Of a stretch of 64,000 nucleotides of DNA, positions 58,028-64,000 are shown piece after piece. The translations under genes and the position numbers were made by a program. The notes under the pieces are model-generated. The model ran no database searches. It was given only the letters and a program-made list of their open reading frames with translations, and was not told the DNA's origin. Numbering within the stretch: position 1 is the first letter of the stretch; each line of letters begins with the position of its first letter. The stretch is from positions 19,414 through 83,413 of the forward strand of contig JBMOPE010000013.1 in assembly GCA_049323755.1 (NCBI GenBank), read 5' to 3'. This stretch comes from BRHc4a sp049323755 (GTDB lineage Bacteria > Bacillota > Desulfotomaculia > Desulfotomaculales > Desulfocucumaceae).

Positions 58028-59896
58028 ATGAATATTTGTCCATCAGCAGACAAAAAATTAATTGACTTTATGCTCCGTAAGCCCATCGAGACATCTTTTA
58101 ACCGCGTGCCCAACCAGGCCCTTAAATGTGGCTTCGGTATGCAGGGGGTATGCTGCCGCCTGTGCTCCAACGGACCCTGCAGAATCAGTCCAAAGTCAAC
58201 CAAAGGTGTATGCGGTTCCAACGCCGATACCATCGTGGCAAGAAACTTTTTAAGGTCGGTTGCTGCCGGAGCGGCCTGTTACCTGCACGTGCTTGAAAAT
58301 GCAGCAAAAAACCTGCGTGAAATAGGTAAAGGAAACACAAGTGCCTCCGTTAAAGAGCCCCAGGCACTAAAGGAACTGGCTGAGCTGCTCGGCATAAAAG
58401 AGGAAGACCTGTCAAAACAGGCCGTCACTGTAGCTAAAATAATACTTAAAGACCTGTACCGGCCCCGGTTTGAGGCCATGGAGCTGGTCGAAAAACTTGC
58501 CTTTCAGCCCAGGTTTAAACGCTGGCTGGAACTGGGGATTTTACCCGGTGGAGCAAAATCCGAGGTTTTTGACGCCATTGTAAAAACCAGCACCAACCTC
58601 TCCAGCGACCCTGCCGACATGCTTTTACATGCTTTACGGCTGGGAATAGCCACAGGACTATACGGCCTGACAATGACCAACTATCTAAATGACATAATGA
58701 TGGGAGAGCCGGGGCTATACACCGCCAGGGTCGGATTTTCCGTAGTAAGTCCTGATTACATTAACATAATGGTTACCGGCCACCAGCACTCATTACTATC
58801 AGCGCTGCAGGAAAAGCTGGCGGAACCGGAAACAGAAGCCCTTGCCCGCAGCGCCGGGGCAAGGGGATTTAAAATTGTTGGCTGCACATGCGTGGGCCAG
58901 GATATTCAGCTCCGTGGAAATCACTGCCGTAAAGTGTTCGCAGGCCATGCGGGCAACAATTTCACCAGTGAGGCCCTGGTTTCCACAGGGGGAATAGACC
59001 TGGTTTTAACAGAGTTTAACTGCACTGTTCCCGGCCTGGAATCAATTTGCGAACAGCTGCTGGTAAAACAGATATGCCTGGATGATGTGGCCAAAAAGGC
59101 CAACGCAGATTACGTCCGGTTTGATCTAAAACAAGGTGAAGAGCTTGCCTCCGTTATTATAAAGGCAGCCCTTGAAAGCTACAGCAGCCGCCGCTCAAAG
59201 GTGCAGATAGATATTCCTGACCACGGGCATGATGACGCCCTTGCCGGGGTTAGCGAAAAGTCACTTAAAGGTTTCCTCGGCGGGTCCTTTCAACCCCTTA
59301 TAGACCTGATCGCCTCCGGAAAAATAAAAGGTGTGGCGGCTGTGGTCGGCTGCTCCAATTTAACCGCCAAAGGACATGATGTCTTTACTGTTGAACTGAC
59401 GAAGGAGCTTATAAAGCGTGATATTATTGTGCTTTCGGCAGGATGCACCAGTGGAGGACTGGAAAACTGCGGATTTATGTCACCCAAGGCGGCAGATCTG
59501 GCAGGTGAGAACTTAAAGGCAGTCTGCAAAAAGCTTGGAATTCCACCTGTTTTAAACTTCGGACCCTGCCTTTCCATTGGAAGGCTGGAAGCTGTGGCTG
59601 CAGAAATGGCCCGGACCCTCAACATCGACATACCACAGCTGCCCCTGGTTCTTTCGGCCCCCCAGTGGCTGGAAGAACAGGCCCTGGCAGACGGAGCCTT
59701 CGGGCTTGCCCTAGGTCTCCCGGTGCACCTGGCCATACCGCCCTTTGTTACCGGCAGCAAGCTTGTAAGCAAGATATTAACAGAAGATATGGAGCAACTT
59801 ACCGGGGGAAGGGTAATCCTGGAGGGAGAAATTGTCCCGGCAGCCGATGCTCTGGAGAAGGTTATAGTTCAGAAAAGAAAAGAACTGGGATTATAA
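58028..59896 (+). CDS. cooS: Divergent carbon monoxide dehydrogenase catalytic subunit (CooS-like)
   Basis: A 622-residue Ni/Fe-S protein. The D and B cluster cysteines are all present: Cys34, 42, 43, 46, 51, 62. C-cluster ligands are kept: His252, Cys288, Cys332, Cys442, Cys473, Cys514. By alignment from memory with Carboxydothermus CODH-II, however, the catalytic His93 is Tyr85, Lys563 is Gln551 and Ile567 is Asp555, and the CCTGNE motif reads CTCVGQD. Cluster assembly is thus likely, but ordinary CO oxidation is doubtful. It heads an operon with CooF and an NAD(P)H-type flavoprotein. GGAGG lies before ATG. No cooC maturation gene is adjacent. Confidence 0.88.
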   Translation: MNICPSADKKLIDFMLRKPIETSFNRVPNQALKCGFGMQGVCCRLCSNGPCRISPKSTKGVCGSNADTIVARNFLRSVAAGAACYLHVLENAAKNLREIGKGNTSASVKEPQALKELAELLGIKEEDLSKQAVTVAKIILKDLYRPRFEAMELVEKLAFQPRFKRWLELGILPGGAKSEVFDAIVKTSTNLSSDPADMLLHALRLGIATGLYGLTMTNYLNDIMMGEPGLYTARVGFSVVSPDYINIMVTGHQHSLLSALQEKLAEPETEALARSAGARGFKIVGCTCVGQDIQLRGNHCRKVFAGHAGNNFTSEALVSTGGIDLVLTEFNCTVPGLESICEQLLVKQICLDDVAKKANADYVRFDLKQGEELASVIIKAALESYSSRRSKVQIDIPDHGHDDALAGVSEKSLKGFLGGSFQPLIDLIASGKIKGVAAVVGCSNLTAKGHDVFTVELTKELIKRDIIVLSAGCTSGGLENCGFMSPKAADLAGENLKAVCKKLGIPPVLNFGPCLSIGRLEAVAAEMARTLNIDIPQLPLVLSAPQWLEEQALADGAFGLALGLPVHLAIPPFVTGSKLVSKILTEDMEQLTGGRVILEGEIVPAADALEKVIVQKRKELGL

Positions 59897-59909
59897 GGGG
59901 TGATTACTG

Positions 59910-60380
59910 ATGAGGCGAATTCTGATTAACCCCGAACTGTGCAGCGGCTGTAAAAACTGTCTGCTGGCGTGCATGGCGGAGCACTCCAGGGAAAAGACGG
60001 TGCTGTCCCTTGATCTTGAGGATATGGCAACCCTCTCCAGGAACCTGGTAGAGCCCGACATGTCCGGTAAGCCTGTACCTGTTATCTGCAGGCACTGCGA
60101 CACGCCTTCCTGTGTGAGTGCATGTATTAGCGGGGCCATGACCAAAGACCCCGATACAGGAATAGTCTCCAGTAATCCCCAAAAGTGCGCCGGGTGCTGG
60201 ATGTGCGTGATGTCCTGCCCCTATGGCCTGGTATTCCCTGACTCCGAAGGCAGCGTGGCCCTCAAGTGCAACATGTGCAGCGGCACAAAAGCACCTCGCT
60301 GCGTTGAGGCCTGCCCCACCGGCTCCATATCCGTTTACGATCCGGAGCCCGGCATAAAAACCGAGGGGGGATTACAATGA
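59910..60380 (+). CDS. cooF: CooF-type ferredoxin with four [4Fe-4S] sites
   Basis: A 156-residue electron-transfer protein of the DMSO-reductase-beta-like group. Four cysteine clusters are readable: CSGCKNCLLAC, CRHCDTPSCVSAC, CAGCWMCVMSC and CNMCSGTKAPRCVEAC. It should carry electrons between CooS and the flavoprotein. It starts 13 bases after the cooS stop (GGGGTGATTACTG before ATG) and overlaps the next gene by 4 bases. Confidence 0.93.
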   Translation: MRRILINPELCSGCKNCLLACMAEHSREKTVLSLDLEDMATLSRNLVEPDMSGKPVPVICRHCDTPSCVSACISGAMTKDPDTGIVSSNPQKCAGCWMCVMSCPYGLVFPDSEGSVALKCNMCSGTKAPRCVEACPTGSISVYDPEPGIKTEGGLQ

Positions 60381-61651
60381 AATACCTAATCCTGGGCGCC
60401 GGTGCGGCTGGTGTTAATGCCGCCAGGGCAATACGGGAAACCGACCCGCATGGCGAAATAATAATAGTCTCAAAGGATGACCGGGCTTATTCACGCCCCC
60501 TGCTGCACCACGTAATCAGTCAAAGCAGGACACCGGAAAAGGCGGTTTTTGCAGAAGACAGTTTTTTTGAAGAATACAATATCCGTCGGCTAACAGGACT
60601 GGAGGCCGTTAGTCTAGATACGTCCCAAAATGAAGTTCTCCTTTCGGACGGCCAGACTTTGTGTTATGATCGGCTTTTAATTGCCACCGGAGCTTCATCA
60701 GCATTCCCGCCCATAGAAAACCTGGTCTGGGGAAAACAGGTAACAGGCCTTCGCAACATTGAAGATGTCCGGAAAATTAATGCTTACTCTCAAAAGACCT
60801 CTTCCGCTGTTGTTATAGGAGCAGGGCTTATCGGAATGGACGCCGCATACTCGCTGGTGAGGCAGGGAGTTAAGGTTTCGGTGGTGGAAATGGCCGCGAA
60901 CATCCTTCCTCTCCAGCTTGACCCTTATGCTGCCGGATTATATGAAAAGCTCTTTCGCGACCAGGGGGCTGAATTCTTTTTCTGCGAGACTGTTTCATCC
61001 ATTGCGCTTGACTCTGACAATAACGTACTGGGGGCTCAGCTTAAAAGCGGCAAGTTTATCCCTTGCGGCATGGTGATTGTGGCCGCCGGCGTAATACCAA
61101 ACCACCGGTTTTTAATAAATACACCTATTGAAACAGGGCGAGGCATTAAGGTTGACTCATTTCAGCAAACATCTGTTTCCGGAGTCTATGCGGCCGGAGA
61201 TGTATGCGAGTCACTGGAAACGTTTACCCAAAAGGTAGCAGTTACCCCGGTATGGCCGTCGGCTGTTAAGCAGGGACAGGTGGCCGGATATAACATGGCC
61301 GGAATATCAAAAAAAATAAATGATAACTTTGCTTATATGAACTCCATGACCTTTTTCGGTATTCCTTCAATATCCTTCGGCCTGATTAAATCACCAGACA
61401 ACAGCTACCGGGAGCTGGTCTTCCAAAACAGCTTAACCTATAAGAAATTTATCTTAAAAGACGGACTTATACGGGGAGCAGTCATACAGGGAGACATTTC
61501 CGGCGCCGGCCTGATAGGAGAACTGATTAAGTCCGGAATTGATATATCTCGTATTGAAAACAAGCTCTTCCAACTGTCTTATGCTGATTTCTTCAGCCAA
61601 AAAGAAAACGGGGAATTCTCCTTCAGTCAAAGTAAACAATGCTTCCTTTAA
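60377..61651 (+). CDS. CODH-associated FAD/NAD(P)-dependent oxidoreductase
   Basis: A 424-residue pyridine-nucleotide-disulfide-like reductase. The FAD motif is YLILGAGAAGVNAARAI, the NAD(P) motif is AVVIGAGLIGMDAAYSL near residue 150 and the second FAD motif is GVYAAGDVCES. There is no redox-active CXXC pair, as in NADH oxidase/rubredoxin-reductase-type proteins. It should exchange electrons between CooF and NAD(P)H. Linked cooS-cooF-reductase operons are known and have been proposed to serve NAD(P)H formation or oxidative-stress roles. A strong terminator follows. Confidence 0.9.
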   Translation: MKYLILGAGAAGVNAARAIRETDPHGEIIIVSKDDRAYSRPLLHHVISQSRTPEKAVFAEDSFFEEYNIRRLTGLEAVSLDTSQNEVLLSDGQTLCYDRLLIATGASSAFPPIENLVWGKQVTGLRNIEDVRKINAYSQKTSSAVVIGAGLIGMDAAYSLVRQGVKVSVVEMAANILPLQLDPYAAGLYEKLFRDQGAEFFFCETVSSIALDSDNNVLGAQLKSGKFIPCGMVIVAAGVIPNHRFLINTPIETGRGIKVDSFQQTSVSGVYAAGDVCESLETFTQKVAVTPVWPSAVKQGQVAGYNMAGISKKINDNFAYMNSMTFFGIPSISFGLIKSPDNSYRELVFQNSLTYKKFILKDGLIRGAVIQGDISGAGLIGELIKSGIDISRIENKLFQLSYADFFSQKENGEFSFSQSKQCFL

Positions 61652-61664
61652 TATCCTGATCAAC

Positions 61665-61704
61665 AGAAGGCAGCCCAAAAGAATACCTGGGCTGCCTTCT
61701 TTTT
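61665..61704 (+). terminator. Intrinsic terminator of the cooS operon
   Basis: agaaggcagccca (61665-61677) and tgggctgccttct (61688-61700) form a 13-bp perfect stem, followed by TTTT. Confidence 0.92.
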
Positions 61705-61890
61705 AACCCCGGGCCAATACATTATAACAACTACTCCCACAAGTGCTATTATTCCTCAAGAGCCGGTTCAGCCGGAGAACCCGTTAGCACATAGGGTTGA
61801 TTTTCCAGGCCTGCCCTTAAGTAACTGTTAAGTTATACACAGAGCATAATTTCCATACAAAAAAAACTGCCATACATCATGGCAGCCTTT

Positions 61891-62334
61891 TTATCCTGCA
61901 TACCTATAAGCTGAAGAAAAATGAATTATATACATCGGGCCGTCCATTTCCCAGTATCCTGCAGGCGGCCTTGCATTTCTCCTGATGGTGTCCGCCGCGA
62001 TTTTGCACTGGCTTGTTACAATTGACTTGCAATCCCCTATCTGTATCCTTTCCCCTGGTCCTATTATCCTGTATTCACCCTGGTACCCGGGTTTTTCAAA
62101 TATGCAAACGTAGCACTCACCTGCATCTATCATAGTCACCGGGCTTATATTGTGAATATTTGAGATGGAGGTGCCCGGTACAAGCCTGTATGAAAAATCA
62201 CCGTGCCAGATACGGGCGTTCAAGGTGAATTCTGTTGATCTGTAAAAACATTCCATAAGGTTTTTTATTTTATTAAAAGCCCCGGACAGCGACCAATCCA
62301 TATACTTGCCGTTTGTTAAAGAGAGGCTTGACAT
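61891..62334 (-). CDS. Beta/gamma-crystallin-like domain protein
   Basis: A 147-residue protein without signal peptide. Residues about 72-112 read CYVCIFEKPGYQGEYRIIG then GERIQIGDCKSIVTS, the Greek-key pattern (aromatic, x5-6, G, then S) of beta/gamma-crystallins, which bind calcium in many microbes. Only one motif is clear; a partner strand set may be in residues 25-70. I chose ATG 62334 behind GGAGG by 10 bases. Possibly a calcium-binding spore or surface protein. Monocistronic. Confidence 0.6.
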   Translation of the reverse strand: MSSLSLTNGKYMDWSLSGAFNKIKNLMECFYRSTEFTLNARIWHGDFSYRLVPGTSISNIHNISPVTMIDAGECYVCIFEKPGYQGEYRIIGPGERIQIGDCKSIVTSQCKIAADTIRRNARPPAGYWEMDGPMYIIHFSSAYRYAG

Positions 62335-62709
62335 CTTTAATCCACCTCCTTGTATCCTTATCATAGGAAATCTAATAAAGAATAGCACCAGTTACCCGCT
62401 CAAACGCTGAATAAACCAACCCAGGAGCATGTATTATCGTCGAATGTTTCACAATGTAATAATTTTTGGCTGGGAACTGAAAATTCTTTTGTCTATATTG
62501 TATCTTGTCACCACATTTTTAAGCAAGTGAAAATTCCAAATTCCCCATAAATTCCGGGTTATGCCAACTATTATTAACACCACATTTTTGTGAATTCTTA
62601 AAAATCCCCGGAGCAGGTACAATAATTCCCATACCTGTATTCAATTATTTTTTACAATTATTTAAAAAACTATTCTAAGATATGGCACAATATTAGTTGT
62701 CGTATTTTG
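62335..62709. other. AT-rich intergenic stretch
   Basis: About 375 bases between the crystallin-like gene and the chemoreceptor remnant. Apart from the ribosome site of the crystallin-like gene near 62345, I see no gene, promoter of quality or repeat. Lack of coding signal fits decay of the upstream part of the chemoreceptor gene. Confidence 0.5.
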
Positions 62710-62778
62710 GCCTCTTCAGAATCACTTTCCAGTCTTGCCGAGGAACTGAATACAGTAATAAATAAATTTAAAATCTGA
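62710..62778 (+). pseudogene. C-terminal remnant of a methyl-accepting chemotaxis protein
   Basis: The last 22 codons read ASSESLSSLAEELNTVINKF followed by KI and a stop. This is the standard end of chemoreceptors (compare ASSEELAAMAEELQ). The preceding sequence has no chemoreceptor similarity, so the rest of the gene is gone. A strong terminator right behind it is probably the original one. Confidence 0.7.
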
Positions 62779-62785
62779 CAACCCT

Positions 62786-62822
62786 AAAAGCGCCCCTGCT
62801 CAGCGGAGAGGGGCGCTTTTCT
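62786..62822 (+). terminator. Intrinsic terminator left behind the chemoreceptor remnant
   Basis: aaaagcgcccct (62786-62797) and aggggcgctttt (62809-62820) form a 12-bp perfect stem with flanking A and T tracts. Confidence 0.88.
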
Positions 62823-62931
62823 TCTACTCAACAAAATGTTTTATAAATATTTAAGAATTTATTAATAAGGAGGAAAGATTGTCATTTTATTATAAACAAT
62901 AAAAACTATCACAGAAAAGGAGCTATGTTAT

Positions 62932-63114
62932 ATGGATAAATGGGTTTGCGAGCTGTGCGGGTACGTCTATGACCCTGAAAAGGGATCTGAAGGAGCAGCC
63001 CCGGGCACACCTTTTGAAGAGCTGCCCGATGATTGGGAGTGCCCCGAGTGCTATGCCGATAAAAGCCAGTTTAAGCTGGAGTACCTCGCCAAACAAAAAA
63101 CCCCCCGGCGCTGA
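62932..63114 (+). CDS. Rubredoxin
   Basis: A 60-residue one-iron electron carrier. Iron ligands are the knuckles CELCGY and CPECYA, with the usual DPEKGSEGAAPGTPFEELPDDW between them. The tail (about 10 residues, Lys/Arg-rich) is slightly longer than the standard 52-54 residues. AAAGGAG lies 9 bases before ATG. It could serve rubrerythrin or the flavoprotein of the cooS operon as electron donor. Confidence 0.96.
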   Translation: MDKWVCELCGYVYDPEKGSEGAAPGTPFEELPDDWECPECYADKSQFKLEYLAKQKTPRR

Positions 63115-63324
63115 ATGATTAGCAGTGACTAATGGTTTGTTGGTTTTGACAACATCCAAATCTTCCTGGGGAATAAGCGCAATATCCTTATAATAATATT
63201 TTGCGTAAGAACGCCCCTGTTCCTTGGGTGTAAGCTGGCGACGGGGCATCGTATTAATAAACTTATTGGTTATAGGTACTGGAAACGTCTGTTTAATCCT
63301 AAACAACGTGGCAAGAATGCCCAT
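63115..63324 (-). pseudogene. Gene fragment, possibly DAPG-hydrolase (PhlG)-like N terminus
   Basis: From ATG 63324, with GGAGTG 8 bases ahead, about 70 codons look coding (KFINTMPRRQLTPKEQGRSY, then AKYYYKDIALIPQEDLDVV). The frame then runs antisense through rubredoxin, where it cannot be real. The motif mildly recalls the PhlG-type hydrolase family, but I am not sure. It is best read as a truncated gene. Confidence 0.4.
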
Positions 63325-63456
63325 AAAAATCACTCCAAATATTCTGAGCAGCCCCGGTTCAGGAAGGACGTTGCTGGCCAATTGTTTGCCGGACAACTGC
63401 CTGAAATCCTAAATAAGCCTACCCAAGGGATGCATTTCAAGCGTCAGTCATAGTAA

Positions 63457-63591
63457 ACCGGAGCGAGTTCATACCTTCCCGAGAGTGATGGAGATTTAAT
63501 TCTTTTGGATACGGGCCTGGGCACCAGGATAGGGAAATTGAACGGATTTCCAAGGCACTCCCTTGACAAAAAGCCCCTTATGCACCTTTGA
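63457..63591 (+). pseudogene. Fragment of a metallo-beta-lactamase-fold hydrolase
   Basis: A 44-codon open stretch without a start reads TGASSYLPESDGDLILLDTG then LGTRIGKLNGFPRHSLDKK. ILLDTG after a glycine-rich strand is the usual opening of MBL-fold proteins (compare LILIDTG). The metal-binding HxHxDH part is missing. Remnant in a degraded region. Confidence 0.45.
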
Positions 63592-63654
63592 GAAACCAGT
63601 CGCGAAGAAGTATATCTTCATGACAGCCTTCCTCCAGTCCACGAAAGACCGTGC

Positions 63655-64000
63655 TTATTTAAGGGATATACCCGCCGGGTCCAGGCTGCGCAGCAGATCA
63701 AGTTCCAATGCCCTGGGCTCCGGAGTAACGGGTATTTCCCCTTCGGGCACAAGTATCTCAAAAGAGCTGCTGTTCTGCACGTCATCCACCGTCACCCCGG
63801 GGTGCAGGGAGATTAGCTTCATTCTCTTGGTTTCCTCGTCATAGCCATAAACCGCCAGCTGGGTAATTAACCTGTAGGGCCCCCCTCCCGACGGCAGCCC
63901 GGCCTCCTCCCTGGCGCCGGGGCCGCTCAGGTAGCCGGGGGTGGTTAGGAAATCCAGCCTGTCCACAAATTTGGTTTTGTCCTGGCGCATTATGATGATG
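63655..64000 (-). CDS. CoA-transferase subunit B, glutaconate-CoA-transferase-like (partial)
   Basis: The C-terminal 115 residues of a CoA-transferase family I beta subunit, open at the right edge. The part seen contains MRQDKTKFVDRLDFLTTPG then GLPSGGGPYRLITQLAVYG and SLHPGVTVDDV, typical of GctB/PcaJ-like subunits. The catalytic Glu region would lie outside the window. It probably transfers CoA between acids in amino acid or aromatic acid degradation. Confidence 0.82.
   Translation of the reverse strand, partial: IIIMRQDKTKFVDRLDFLTTPGYLSGPGAREEAGLPSGGGPYRLITQLAVYGYDEETKRMKLISLHPGVTVDDVQNSSSFEILVPEGEIPVTPEPRALELDLLRSLDPAGISLK

Noticed and set aside
62923..63114. Leftward frame running antisense through rubredoxin
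   Set aside because: Rubredoxin on the other strand is certain; only the part right of 63115 looks coding.

Overview
The window looks like chromosome of an anaerobic, endospore-forming clostridium of the Desulfotomaculum/Pelotomaculum/Thermincola (Peptococcaceae-like) kind. This is inferred from gene content: rubrerythrin, rubredoxin, hybrid-cluster protein, a carbon monoxide dehydrogenase (CooS/CooF/flavoprotein) operon, ADP-forming acyl-CoA synthetase, a TRAP transporter, a truncated YabG, a SPOCS-like coat protein and three orphan cytosolic PAS histidine kinases. Start codons are often TTG or GTG behind strong GGAGG-type sites. No tRNA, rRNA, CRISPR array, prophage or intact insertion sequence was seen.

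Layout. 0-9.9 kb: end of an unknown gene, an NMT1/SsuA-type ABC importer operon, PAS kinase 1, a flavin oxidoreductase translationally coupled to a 58-residue zinc-ribbon protein, rubrerythrin with a 7-1-7 operator-like palindrome, a cyclase-family hydrolase and a MocR regulator divergent from a GNAT gene. 10-16.3 kb: a short SecA, a membrane protein, a DUF3298 lipoprotein coupled to a PstS-like lipoprotein, and a DUF4846 lipoprotein. 16.3-21.2 kb: a candidate small RNA with its own promoter and terminator, a MutS2-like ATPase without the Smr domain, a winged-helix-like protein, carbonic anhydrase and an MFS exporter. 21.4-31 kb: a NodB/DUF4015 fusion, truncated YabG, Na/Pi symporter, DegV, an atypical SDR, a DUF1189-like protein and the two-subunit acyl-CoA synthetase; four copies of a double-hairpin, G-rich repeat lie between 9.9 and 26.2 kb.

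31-40.4 kb: a TRAP transporter operon behind a leader with two tandem terminators, a spore-surface-like cluster (SPOCS-like protein with an Asp/Lys/Trp repeat and two beta-sandwich proteins), and a cassette of an N-acyltransferase fused to a cyclic-nucleotide-binding domain plus a radical SAM protein with unusual CX4CX2C spacing. The cassette sits behind a consensus promoter carrying two palindromes and a structured leader. 40.6-57.7 kb: stand-alone housekeeping and surface genes (metallopeptidase, YbaK, site-2 protease, two peptidoglycan hydrolases, Hcp, AraC/GyrI, phospholipase C, UppP, ferritin-like protein), a tandem pair of paralogous small proteins and PAS kinases 2 and 3.

57.8-61.7 kb: the CooS-CooF-flavoprotein operon. 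CooS keeps every cluster-ligand cysteine and histidine, but the positions I align with the catalytic His93 and Lys563 of canonical CO dehydrogenase are Tyr85 and Gln551. It is therefore probably a divergent, perhaps non-CO-oxidising member. This is the most notable biochemical lead in the window. 61.7-64 kb: a beta/gamma-crystallin-like protein, a degraded stretch holding the last codons of a chemotaxis receptor with its terminator, rubredoxin, two more gene remnants and the C-terminal part of a CoA-transferase subunit running off the end.
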